A stretch of 64,000 nt of DNA, taken from NCBI GenBank assembly GCA_030651575.1, contig JAUSFB010000044.1, positions 1 to 64,000 on the forward strand, in the 5' to 3' direction. The stretch comes from Phaeospirillum sp. (GTDB taxonomy: Bacteria > Pseudomonadota > Alphaproteobacteria > Rhodospirillales > Magnetospirillaceae). Shown in pieces: positions 56,231 through 64,000 of this stretch. Each line of letters opens with the position of its first letter. Within the stretch, counting starts at the first letter, position 1. A program made the translations under genes and the position numbers. The notes beneath the pieces are model-generated. The model saw only the letters and a program-made list of their open reading frames with translations, made no database searches and was not told the DNA's origin.

Positions 56231-58569
56231 TAACCTCTCCGGCGGGATAGACGCAGGGCGTTGGCAATTACTACCAGTGACGAGGTGGACATAGCAATCG
56301 CGGCGACGAGGGGGGTCACCATTCCGGCCACCGCCAGGGGAACCGTGAACACGTTATAGCCCAGCGCCAGCGCAAAATTCTGTTTTACTAATACACGGGA
56401 TTTGCGGGCCACTTCCAGCGTTTCCACCACCGGAGACAGGCGACCGCCCTGAAACACCACGTCGGCGGCGGTCTGGCTGACATCCACCGCCGAGGACGGC
56501 GACATGGAGACATGCGCCGCCGCCAGCGCCGGAGCGTCGTTGAGCCCATCTCCGATCATCAGGACCTTGCGCCCCGATCGCGCCAGCGCGGCGAGGCGCT
56601 CGCATTTCTCGGCCGGGGCGCAACCCGCCCGCCACTCGGCGATCCCCAGCTCCGCCGCGATCTTGGCCGCGGTGGCCGCCCGGTCGCCGGACAGCAGCTC
56701 GACCGCCATCCCCATGGCCAGGAGGTCGGCCACCACCTGTCTGGCGTCGGGTCGGGGCGCATCGGTGAAGGCAAAGCGGATGGCCGCCATGCCCGGCCGC
56801 GCCAGCCACAGTTCCGGCCCCTCGACCGCACCGTCATCGGCCACGCCGACGAATTTACGGCTGCCCAGGCGTAGGCCGGAGGCAAGCTCCAGCCCGTGGC
56901 CGGGAATCTCGGCGACGCCATCGGCCAGCCGGGCTTGCGGAGCCGCTGCCGCCAGGGCGCGGGCGAGGGGATGCTTGGACGCCAGGGCCATGCCGGCCGC
57001 CTGGACCAGATCGGCATCGGTCCAGCCGCCGTCTTGCATCAGCTGCGGCTTGCCCAGCGTCAGGGTGCCGGTCTTGTCGAACACCACCGTATCCACATCG
57101 GCGAACCGCTCCAGCGCCGTCGCCGACTTGACCAGGATGCCTTGACGCAGCAGCCGTCCCGAGCCGATCACCTGGACCACCGGCACTGCCAGCGCCAGGG
57201 CGCAGGGACAGGTGATGATCAGGACCGCCACCGCATACAGCAAAGCCATCTGCCAGGGAGCCGCCCCCAGCACGATCCAGGCGGTGAAGGTCAGTAACGC
57301 CGCCAGATGCACCACCGGCGCGTACCAGCGCGAAACCCGGTCCGCCAGGGCGACATAGCGGGCGCGCCCCTGCTCGGCCACCTCCATCATGCGCACGATC
57401 TCGGCCAGCAGGGTCTGCTCGCCCACCGCGCTCACCACCAGGCGCAGCGGCCCCGACAGGTTGATGGTCCCCGCGAAGACCTGGGCGCCGGGCGCGACCT
57501 GAACCGGCACGCTCTCGCCGGTCAGCAGGCTGGTATCCACGTCGGACACCCCCTCATTGATCGTACCGTCGACGCCGATCCTCTCGCCCGCCGCCACCAG
57601 CACCCTGGCCCCCGCCGCCACCTTGTGGGGCGGCACCAGCCGGAGGACGCCATCGTCTTCCATTACCGTCACGGCGGTGGCGTCCAGCGCCAGCAGATGC
57701 TCCACCGCCGTCCGCGCCCGTCCGCGCGCCCGCGAATCCAGGTAGCGCCCGATCAGCAGGAAGAACAGCAAGGTGATGGCCGAGTCGAAATAGGCGTATT
57801 CGCCGCTGTGGATGGTTTCCCACAGGCTCATCAGGCAGGCCAGGGTGACGCCGATGGAAATCGGCACGTCCATATTGGTCCGCCCGGCCCGCAACGCCGA
57901 CACCGCCGACCGGGCAAAGGGCCGGATGCACCACGCCACCGCCGGCAGGGCCACCAGGGCCGACACCCAATGCATCAGATCGCGGGTCGCCGGCCCCATA
58001 TAGGAGAAGTGACCGGCCCAGACCGACACCGACAGCAGCATGACGTTGCCGGCGGCGAAACCGGCCACCGCCATGGCGCGGAGCAGTTCCTTTTCCTGAC
58101 GTTGGGTCTCGGCCCCCAGGCGCTCGGGATCGTAGGGCACCAGCCGGTATCCCACCGCCATCACCGGCGCCAGCAGCGCGGCGGCCTCGACCTCGGCCAC
58201 CCGCCAGCGCACCACCAGACGGCGGGTGGTCATGTTGACCCGCGCCCAGGTCACGCCCGGTTGCCGGTTGAGCAGTGATTCGATCAGCCAGACGCAGGCG
58301 CCGCAATGCAGACCCTCAACCATCAGATGAAGGCTGGCCTCGCCCTTGTCGTCGGCCATGACATGGGCGCTGAAGTCGTGGAGTTGACCGGATTCGTCGG
58401 CGGGGCGCAACGGCCGGGCGGCGGGGTCGACGCTGCGGCGGCTGTAATACCGCTCCAGCCCCAGATCCTGGACCAGCGCATAGGCCCCCTCGCACCCCCG
58501 ACAGCAAAAGCCGCCGGTCAGGTCGGCCGGAACGGGGCCGCCGCAATGGAGACAGGGGGAAGGGGTCAC
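56230..58569 (-). CDS. ccoI: Copper-transporting P-type ATPase for cbb3 biogenesis
   Basis: 779 residues, GTG start overlapping the ccoH stop (GTGA). In order: an N-terminal Cys-rich zinc-finger-like segment (CLHCGGPV, FCCRGCEGAY); an HMA domain with GLHCGACV; eight helices with the metal site ITCPCAL; the actuator loop LLTGESVPV; phosphorylation motif VFDKTGTLT; SKHPLARAL; and GDGLNDAPAL. This layout is that of FixI/CcoI, which exports copper to the periplasm for the CuB site. Confidence 0.95.
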   Translation of the reverse strand: MTPSPCLHCGGPVPADLTGGFCCRGCEGAYALVQDLGLERYYSRRSVDPAARPLRPADESGQLHDFSAHVMADDKGEASLHLMVEGLHCGACVWLIESLLNRQPGVTWARVNMTTRRLVVRWRVAEVEAAALLAPVMAVGYRLVPYDPERLGAETQRQEKELLRAMAVAGFAAGNVMLLSVSVWAGHFSYMGPATRDLMHWVSALVALPAVAWCIRPFARSAVSALRAGRTNMDVPISIGVTLACLMSLWETIHSGEYAYFDSAITLLFFLLIGRYLDSRARGRARTAVEHLLALDATAVTVMEDDGVLRLVPPHKVAAGARVLVAAGERIGVDGTINEGVSDVDTSLLTGESVPVQVAPGAQVFAGTINLSGPLRLVVSAVGEQTLLAEIVRMMEVAEQGRARYVALADRVSRWYAPVVHLAALLTFTAWIVLGAAPWQMALLYAVAVLIITCPCALALAVPVVQVIGSGRLLRQGILVKSATALERFADVDTVVFDKTGTLTLGKPQLMQDGGWTDADLVQAAGMALASKHPLARALAAAAPQARLADGVAEIPGHGLELASGLRLGSRKFVGVADDGAVEGPELWLARPGMAAIRFAFTDAPRPDARQVVADLLAMGMAVELLSGDRAATAAKIAAELGIAEWRAGCAPAEKCERLAALARSGRKVLMIGDGLNDAPALAAAHVSMSPSSAVDVSQTAADVVFQGGRLSPVVETLEVARKSRVLVKQNFALALGYNVFTVPLAVAGMVTPLVAAIAMSTSSLVVIANALRLSRRRG

Positions 58570-59048
58570 GGGACGATGATGCGGCGGGCCAAGGTATGGG
58601 CCGCGTCACCGCCACGCGCGGATACGGTCATGTCCCAGACCCCGGACAGCGGCAGTTCCTGGGCGGTGGCGTAGGTGCCCGGCGCCACGCGGGCCAGGGT
58701 AACCTCGCGGTCATGGCCCTTGGCGGTGGGGCGGACCAGTGAGGCGCGCACGGTCAGGTCTTCCAGCGGCTTGCCGTCGCGATCTTGGTAACTGATCGTG
58801 ATATGCGCACCGTGATTGGCCTGGGGATCCACATTGGAGCCGACCGTCCAGCCCAGTTCGTCCTGCTTGCGGGCGGCCTCCAGGGTCTGGTTGTAGGCCA
58901 GCCCCTTCTCATAGGCGCGATCGGTCGCCAATCCCGAAAAAGTGGAATTGGCGAAATAGGCCATGGTGAAATTCACCAGCAGAACCACGACGAAACCGGC
59001 CACGAAGATATAGGGATACCACCAACCGGGTCTGCGTTCGGCAACCAT
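58566..59048 (-). CDS. ccoH: cbb3 oxidase assembly protein CcoH/FixH
   Basis: 160 residues. One N-terminal membrane helix (YPYIFVAGFVVVLLVNFTMA) anchors a periplasmic domain with the FixH-type YEKGLAYNQTLEAARKQDELGW. It stabilises cbb3 assembly intermediates. It ends overlapping ccoI and follows ccoG by 6 bp. Confidence 0.92.
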   Translation of the reverse strand: MVAERRPGWWYPYIFVAGFVVVLLVNFTMAYFANSTFSGLATDRAYEKGLAYNQTLEAARKQDELGWTVGSNVDPQANHGAHITISYQDRDGKPLEDLTVRASLVRPTAKGHDREVTLARVAPGTYATAQELPLSGVWDMTVSARGGDAAHTLARRIIVP

Positions 59049-59054
59049 GTGACC

Positions 59055-60518
59055 TCACTTATCGGGAGCGGCAAACAGGGACTCAACACGGGTGATCCCG
59101 CCTTCTGACGTCTCGCGCAGGGTGAAGACCAGCGGGGTCCGCTTGCCCTGAAGGCTGGCCAGCGGCGCGTTGACGAAGACGTTATAGGCGCCGATGGCAT
59201 CGGGCGAGACCTTCAGCGTAGCGGCGGCGACATTGCTTTCGCCGCCCACCACCGACACCCGCGCGCCGTCGATGCCGCCGACCTCCAGGATAAAGGTGCG
59301 ATCCTCACGGACCATATTGAGCACCTTCAGCACATAGCCGTTGCGGATGGCGCCGTCCGACATCTGGACATAGAGCGGCGAGCGTTCGTGGATGACGTTC
59401 AACTCGGTGGTCTTGCGCGACGCCAGGGAGAATACGATTAATCCGCCGACCAACGACATGATGACGGCGTAGATGATAGTACGTGAACGCACCAGCCGCA
59501 GCTTGCCCTGGCGTCCCTCCGCCCGGGCCGCCTGATTGGCGATGGAGTCCCAGGTGATGAGGCCGCGCGGCAGCTTGTAGCGATCCATCATGGAATTGCA
59601 GGCGTCGATGCAAAGGGCGCAACCGATGCAGCCCATCTGAATCCCGTCGCGGATATCGATGCCGGTGGGGCAGGCGGTGACGCACATCTTGCAGTCGATG
59701 CAGTGGCCGCGATTCTCGAACCCCTCGCCCTTGCGCGCCGGCTTTCGGGGCTCGCCCCGCCATTCCTCATAGCCGACGATCAGCGAATGCTCGTCGAACA
59801 TGGCTGACTGAAAGCGCGAATAGGGGCACATATACAAGCAGACCTGCTCGCGGGCATAGCCGGCCAGCAGGAAGCAGCAGCCGCCCACCACCGCGATGGC
59901 GCTGTAGACCCCCACATCCTCGTTGCCGGTCAGGATATCGACCAGCATGGAGGGCGCATTGCCGAAGAACAGGGTGAAACCGATACCGCATGAAGCGGAA
60001 ATGGCCAACCAGACCAGATTGATCACCGCCTTCTTGCCGAATTTGGCGGCAGACCAGGGCGCACGGTCCAGCGCCATGCGCTTGGAGCGGTCGCCCACCA
60101 CCAGCCGCTCGACCAGCATGAACAGGTCGGTATAGACCGTCTGGAAGCAGAAGAAACCGCACCACACCCGCCCGGCCAGCGAGCTCATGAAGAACAGCGC
60201 GATGGCGGCGATGAACAGCAGGCCGGTGATGTAGTAGACCTCCTGCGGCCAGATCTCCAGGAAGAAGAAATAGCCGCGCCGGCCCGTCATATCGGCCAGA
60301 ATGGCCTGATTCGGAGCCCCTGGCCCCCGGTCCCAGCGCAGGAATGGCCCCAGGTGATACACCGCCAGCAACAGGGCCATCGCGGCCCATTTCCAGGTCC
60401 GGAAGGTTCCCTTGACCGTCCGCGGATGGATCATCACGGTTTCGGCATAAAGCGACCCGCCGTCACTGGCGCCGGGGGCGGCATTCTTCAAGGTCGGGTC
60501 AATCTTGGGAGAGGCCAT
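59055..60518 (-). CDS. ccoG: cbb3 oxidase assembly ferredoxin-type protein CcoG/FixG
   Basis: 487 residues. Membrane helices and a periplasmic C-terminal Ig-like domain surround two 4Fe-4S motifs, CIDCKMCVTACP and CIGCALCIDAC. GRVWCGFFCFQTVYTDLF and CLYMCPYSRFQSAMFD are FixG signatures. It is thought to reduce copper(II) during cbb3 assembly. ATG at 60518 was chosen for the typical N-terminus; a GTG at 60590 in the same frame is possible. I found no convincing FNR box in the 240-bp gap before ccoP. Confidence 0.94.
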   Translation of the reverse strand: MASPKIDPTLKNAAPGASDGGSLYAETVMIHPRTVKGTFRTWKWAAMALLLAVYHLGPFLRWDRGPGAPNQAILADMTGRRGYFFFLEIWPQEVYYITGLLFIAAIALFFMSSLAGRVWCGFFCFQTVYTDLFMLVERLVVGDRSKRMALDRAPWSAAKFGKKAVINLVWLAISASCGIGFTLFFGNAPSMLVDILTGNEDVGVYSAIAVVGGCCFLLAGYAREQVCLYMCPYSRFQSAMFDEHSLIVGYEEWRGEPRKPARKGEGFENRGHCIDCKMCVTACPTGIDIRDGIQMGCIGCALCIDACNSMMDRYKLPRGLITWDSIANQAARAEGRQGKLRLVRSRTIIYAVIMSLVGGLIVFSLASRKTTELNVIHERSPLYVQMSDGAIRNGYVLKVLNMVREDRTFILEVGGIDGARVSVVGGESNVAAATLKVSPDAIGAYNVFVNAPLASLQGKRTPLVFTLRETSEGGITRVESLFAAPDK

Positions 60519-60697
60519 GGGACGGGGCTGCTTTGCTGACGGTCCGACAATCGACGGCTTGGCCGGAACCAAACCGGTCGGGGGGATCACATTGACATAT
60601 CGGCGGGATCATCGCCCGCACATGAGAATGGTGATAATCCAATTTTTTCGAATTTAGAATTCTTCATTTCGGTGGGAATAGGGGGGCGGCGAAAACG

Positions 60698-60739
60698 CCG
60701 GAGGGGTGCGCCTCCTTCGCAAGAAGCGCACCCCTCCGG
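60698..60739 (-). terminator. Terminator after ccoNOQP
   Basis: CCGGAGGGGTGCGC (60698-60711) pairs perfectly with GCGCACCCCTCCGG (60726-60739), a 14-bp stem with a 14-nt loop. On the minus strand it is followed by CGTTTTCG. It lies 19 bp past the ccoP stop and before ccoG, so it probably separates the structural and assembly operons. Confidence 0.75.
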
Positions 60740-60758
60740 TCCCCCCCCTTCGCAGTCC

Positions 60759-61634
60759 TTACTTACCGCCGCCCAGATTATGGACGTAAACGGCAAGCAT
60801 CTTGATCGTGCTCGGGTCCAGACGGTCAACCCAGGCCGGCATGGCGCCATGCTTCGGCTTGGTGACCTGGGCCACGACCAGGTCCTTGACGGAGTCCTTG
60901 CCCCCCTTGAACAACCAGATCTGGTTGTTCAGGGCCGGAGCACCCAACGCGGCCTGACCGGCGCCGTCCTCGGCATGGCAAACGGCGCAGTTTTCGGCAT
61001 AGACGGTCTCGCCCGCCGAACCCTTGGCCGGAGCCTTGGACGCCAGCGTCACGACGTAGTCGGCCACCGCCGCGATCTGCTCATTCTTGAGCAGGCCATC
61101 GGCGCCGAACTTCGGCATCTCGCTGGCGCGGGTATCCTTGTGCGCGCTACGCACACCGTACTGGATGGTCTGCTCGATGTCGGCCAAGGCGCCGCCCCAC
61201 AGCCATTCGTCATCGGCCAAGGTCGGATAAGCCCCGACGACGCCGACGCCGCCCGAACCGTGACAAGGCGCGCAATTCTCGTTGAACGCGATCTTGCCGC
61301 CGGCCATGGCATAACGCAGCAGGTCCTTGTCCTTCTCGATGGCGGCCGTGTCGGACGCTTCGATCTTGGACAGCCAGGCCGACCGGCCCTTTTTCTGGAG
61401 TTCCAGATCATTGGCCAGCTCACCGCGGGACGAATAGCCCAACGTGCCCTTGAGATAGCCGTTCTGGGTCGGCCACGACGGATACAGAACCCAGTAGCCA
61501 ATCGCCCAGATGACACTCGCCCAGAAAACGTAAACCCACCACTTCGGCAAAGGAGTATTCAGCTCCTTGATGCCATCCCACTCGTGTCCGGTCGTATTTT
61601 GTCCGGACACCGAGTCCTTTTCAATGGTCGCCAT
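60759..61634 (-). CDS. ccoP: cbb3 oxidase diheme subunit CcoP
   Basis: 291 residues. An N-terminal membrane helix pair (VYVFWASVIWAIGYWVLYP) is followed by two c-type heme motifs, CAPCHGSG and CAVCHAED, with axial methionines in the following MP segments. It passes electrons to CcoO and CcoN. It starts 2 bp after the ccoQ stop. Confidence 0.96.
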   Translation of the reverse strand: MATIEKDSVSGQNTTGHEWDGIKELNTPLPKWWVYVFWASVIWAIGYWVLYPSWPTQNGYLKGTLGYSSRGELANDLELQKKGRSAWLSKIEASDTAAIEKDKDLLRYAMAGGKIAFNENCAPCHGSGGVGVVGAYPTLADDEWLWGGALADIEQTIQYGVRSAHKDTRASEMPKFGADGLLKNEQIAAVADYVVTLASKAPAKGSAGETVYAENCAVCHAEDGAGQAALGAPALNNQIWLFKGGKDSVKDLVVAQVTKPKHGAMPAWVDRLDPSTIKMLAVYVHNLGGGK

Positions 61635-61636
61635 AT

Positions 61637-61798
61637 TTAGCGCTCCTCATTGTCATCTCTCAAAGGGATGTTTCCGTACTCTTCCAGCCGTTGCTTGTTC
61701 TTTGGCCGGTAAGCATAGAAAACAATCCCGATGAAGATCATGATCACCCACAAAACCCAAAAGGGCCGGAGTACATTGTCGACGAAACCGACTAGCAA
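61637..61798 (-). CDS. ccoQ: cbb3 oxidase small subunit CcoQ
   Basis: 53 residues with a TTG start, below common length limits. A single helix (FWVLWVIMIFIGIVFYAY) is followed by RPKNKQRLEEYGNIPLRDD, the usual CcoQ tail. AGGAG lies eight bases before the TTG. It lies 11 bp after ccoO and 2 bp before ccoP, exactly where ccoQ is expected. It stabilises the oxidase complex. Confidence 0.93.
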   Translation of the reverse strand: MLVGFVDNVLRPFWVLWVIMIFIGIVFYAYRPKNKQRLEEYGNIPLRDDNEER

Positions 61799-61809
61799 AC
61801 TCCGTACTC

Positions 61810-62550
61810 CTAGCGGCGGATCAGCTTGTCATCCACGGTCTTGAAGTCGACCATCGTGCCGAGCACCTGCAGATACGCCACCAGGGCATCCATTTCCGTA
61901 ACCACCTTGGGATTGGCGGTCGACAGACCGATGCTGGCCTTGCCAAGACTGGCCTTGGGGTAGCTGGCGAGCACGGCCGGGCTGGAGCCCACATCCGAGA
62001 ACACCTGCTCCTCGACGTCCTTCTTGGCACTGGCGATCTGGGCGTCGGTGTAGGGCACGCCGACCATGCGATTCACCGTGAGGTGAGTGGCGATGTCGGC
62101 ATAGTCCAACGGACGCGTCAGATGCTTGTAGCCCGGCATGATGGATCCGGGGACCACATCACGCGGGTTGATCAGATGACGAACCTGCCAATCGTCGGTG
62201 TACTTGCCACCGACGCGGGCCAGATCCGGACCAGTCCGCTTCGAGCCCCACTGGAAGGGGTGATCGTACTTGGACTCGGCCGCGAGGCTGTAATGGCCAT
62301 AGCGTTCGACCTCGTCCTTGAACGGACGGATCATCTGGCTGTGGCAGTTATAGCAACCCTCGCGGATATAGATGTTACGGCCCGCCAGCTCCAGGGGAGT
62401 GTAGGGACGGACACCGTCCACCTTCTCGATGGTCGATTCGATCGAGAACAGCGGGATGACTTCGACCAGACCACCGACGACGATCGTGAGAAGGATGCCG
62501 ACGGCCATGAAGAAGATGTTGGTCTCGATTTTGGCGTGATGCTTGAACAT
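61810..62550 (-). CDS. ccoO: cbb3 oxidase monoheme subunit CcoO
   Basis: 246 residues. One membrane anchor (IFFMAVGILLTIVVGGLVEV) and one heme c motif CYNCHSQM, with RTGPDLARVGGKY and a Met ligand in SIMPGYKHL. It transfers electrons between CcoP and CcoN. It is 12 bp downstream of ccoN. Confidence 0.97.
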   Translation of the reverse strand: MFKHHAKIETNIFFMAVGILLTIVVGGLVEVIPLFSIESTIEKVDGVRPYTPLELAGRNIYIREGCYNCHSQMIRPFKDEVERYGHYSLAAESKYDHPFQWGSKRTGPDLARVGGKYTDDWQVRHLINPRDVVPGSIMPGYKHLTRPLDYADIATHLTVNRMVGVPYTDAQIASAKKDVEEQVFSDVGSSPAVLASYPKASLGKASIGLSTANPKVVTEMDALVAYLQVLGTMVDFKTVDDKLIRR

Positions 62551-62562
62551 GGGTCGGTCTCC

Positions 62563-63999
62563 TCAGCGCGCGCCGCTAGTGGCGGAAGCGTAGGCCTCGT
62601 CGGCGACGTCACCCTTGATGGTCTTGTAGATGTTGTAGACCATCACAAGCGAGCCGACCACGAAGAGCAGGCCGCCCAAGGCACGGATGACATAGTACGG
62701 ATGCATCGCTTCCACGGTCTCGATGAACGAGTACTGCAAGAAGCCGAGGCTGTCATATGCACGCCACATCAAGCCCTGCATGATGCCCGAGATCCACATC
62801 GCGGTGATGTAGAGCACGATGCCGATGGTGGCGACCCAGAAGTGAACGCCGACCAGCTTCAACGAGTATACTTCCTTGCGGCCCCACAGCTTGGGGATCA
62901 GGTCGTACAAAGCGCCGAACGAAACGAAGGCGACCCAGCCGAGAGCGCCCGAGTGCACATGGCCGATGCCCCAATCGGTGTAGTGCGACAGCGAGTTCAC
63001 CGCCTTGATCGACATCATCGGACCTTCGAAGGTCGACATGCCGTAGAACGCCACCGACGACACCAGGAAACGCATGACCGGATCGGTCCGCAGCTTGTCC
63101 CAAGCGCCCGACAGCGTCATCAGACCGTTGATCATGCCCCCCCAGGACGGCATCCACAGCATGATCGAGAAGGTCATGCCCAGAGTCTGCGCCCAATCCG
63201 GCAGGGCGGTGTAGTGCAGGTGATGCGGGCCAGCCCAGATGTACAGGAAGATCAGCGCCCAGAAGTGCACGATCGACAGACGGTAGGAGTAGACCGGACG
63301 CTCGGCCCGCTTCGGCACGAAGTAATACATGATGCCGAGGAAGCCGGCGGTCAGGAAGAAGCCCACCGCATTATGGCCGTACCACCACTGGGTCATGGCG
63401 TTCTGCACGCCGCCAAAGATGTTGTAGCTCTTGGTGAGCGACACCGGAATGGCGAGGTTGTTGCCGAGGTGCAGCATGGCGATGGTCAGGATCATCGCGA
63501 AGAAGAACCAGTTGGCCACGTAGATGTGGGGTTCCTTGCGCTTCATGATCGTACCGGCGAAGACGATCAGGTACAGAACCCAGACCACCGTCAGAAACAG
63601 GTCGATGGCCCATTCCGGTTCGGCGTATTCCTGGCCCTGGGAATAACCCAGGACGTAGGACAGCGCCGCCATGACGATGAACAGCTGATAGCCCCAGAAC
63701 ACGACAGTGCTGAGACCCTCGCCGCCGAACAGGCTGGCGCGGCTGGTGCGCTGCACGATGTACAGCGAGGTTGCGAGAAGAACGTTACCGCCGAACGCAA
63801 AGATCACCGCGGAGGTGTGAACCGGACGCAAGCGCCCGAACGACGTCCATTCGAGATCTAGGTTCAGAACGGGAAAGGCCAACTGCAGGGCGATGAAATC
63901 GCCCGCCAGGAAGCCCACGACACCCCAGAAAACTGCTGCGATCGCAAACTTTTTGATCGCGTCTTCGCAATAGGGCGTGGCTTCGGTATTGATGCTCAT
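62563..63999 (-). CDS. ccoN: cbb3 oxidase catalytic subunit CcoN
   Basis: 478 residues, complete; its ATG is one base from the right edge. Twelve helices carry the heme and CuB histidines ([64 protein letters not shown]). It reduces oxygen to water with high affinity and pumps protons. It heads ccoNOQP; the promoter and any FNR box lie outside the window. Confidence 0.97.
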   Translation of the reverse strand: MSINTEATPYCEDAIKKFAIAAVFWGVVGFLAGDFIALQLAFPVLNLDLEWTSFGRLRPVHTSAVIFAFGGNVLLATSLYIVQRTSRASLFGGEGLSTVVFWGYQLFIVMAALSYVLGYSQGQEYAEPEWAIDLFLTVVWVLYLIVFAGTIMKRKEPHIYVANWFFFAMILTIAMLHLGNNLAIPVSLTKSYNIFGGVQNAMTQWWYGHNAVGFFLTAGFLGIMYYFVPKRAERPVYSYRLSIVHFWALIFLYIWAGPHHLHYTALPDWAQTLGMTFSIMLWMPSWGGMINGLMTLSGAWDKLRTDPVMRFLVSSVAFYGMSTFEGPMMSIKAVNSLSHYTDWGIGHVHSGALGWVAFVSFGALYDLIPKLWGRKEVYSLKLVGVHFWVATIGIVLYITAMWISGIMQGLMWRAYDSLGFLQYSFIETVEAMHPYYVIRALGGLLFVVGSLVMVYNIYKTIKGDVADEAYASATSGAR

Positions 64000-64000
64000 G

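Noticed and set aside
60519-60758. FNR box upstream of ccoG
   Set aside because: Expected from biology, but no TTGAT-N4-ATCAA match with correct spacing; TTGACATATCGGC is too far from consensus.

Overview
The window is GC-rich, densely coded DNA from an alphaproteobacterium, most likely a Rhodospirillales member close to Magnetospirillum. Supporting signs are a cbb3 oxidase cluster with an FNR-type regulator, an assimilatory nitrate/nitrite operon, a type II (APH-fold) homoserine kinase beside ispH and rnhA, and a long-form CarD next to a 7Fe ferredoxin. The genus is an inference; no rRNA or other decisive marker is present. I saw no tRNA or rRNA gene, CRISPR array, transposase or prophage.

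Layout. Positions 1-300 hold the start of a propionyl-CoA carboxylase beta gene, diverging from its probable PccR-type regulator across an inverted-repeat operator. 1.7-6.1 kb (minus strand) carries a single-domain response regulator, a DUF4197 protein, a metallophosphoesterase that has lost its catalytic motifs, CarD, ferredoxin FdxA with a hairpin terminator, and a TerC membrane protein. 6.3-9.9 kb (plus) holds a triple-PAS/GGDEF/EAL protein and a J-domain protein. 10-15 kb (minus) carries a nitronate monooxygenase-like enzyme and an overlapping GT39-GT9-GDPD cell-envelope operon. 15.4-25.0 kb (minus) is a complete nitrate assimilation operon, nrtA-nrtB-nrtCD(fused)-nirB-nirD-nasA, preceded by a good sigma-54 promoter. 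25.2-27.3 kb (plus) holds a secreted protein, an unusual response regulator and a membrane protein. 27.3-29.8 kb (minus) is rnhA-thrB-ispH.

The second half begins with a lipoprotein and then a tandem glycine riboswitch driving gcvT-gcvH-gcvPA-gcvPB (30.6-35.3 kb). These converge on thiC with its TPP riboswitch. Next come a Sel1/SPOR lipoprotein, a LysR regulator, a bacteriohemerythrin, a GT2 glycosyltransferase and a copC-copD-TAXI cluster. 44.4-53.6 kb (plus) is one long unit: a small hypothetical protein, a SpoIIE-type phosphatase, the peptide/microcin C-type ABC transporter yejA-yejB-yejE-yejF and an EamA transporter. A lower-GC NYN-nuclease gene with its own structured leader is wedged between yejA and yejB. 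53.6-64 kb (minus) carries ccoN-ccoO-ccoQ-ccoP, a terminator, and then ccoG-ccoH-ccoI-ccoS-fnr-panB-panC, nearly all overlapping or closely spaced.

The most unusual item is the NYN gene cassette at about 48.34-48.93 kb. It interrupts a normally contiguous transporter operon, has AT-richer codon use than its neighbours, carries an upstream GNRA-capped hairpin that would cover its ribosome-binding site, and ends in an ATGA overlap with yejB. Other points of note are the degenerate phosphatase, the sigma-54/possible NtrC control region of the nitrate operon, and two genes (ccoQ and ccoS, 53 codons each) that are easily missed because they are short and start with TTG or GTG.
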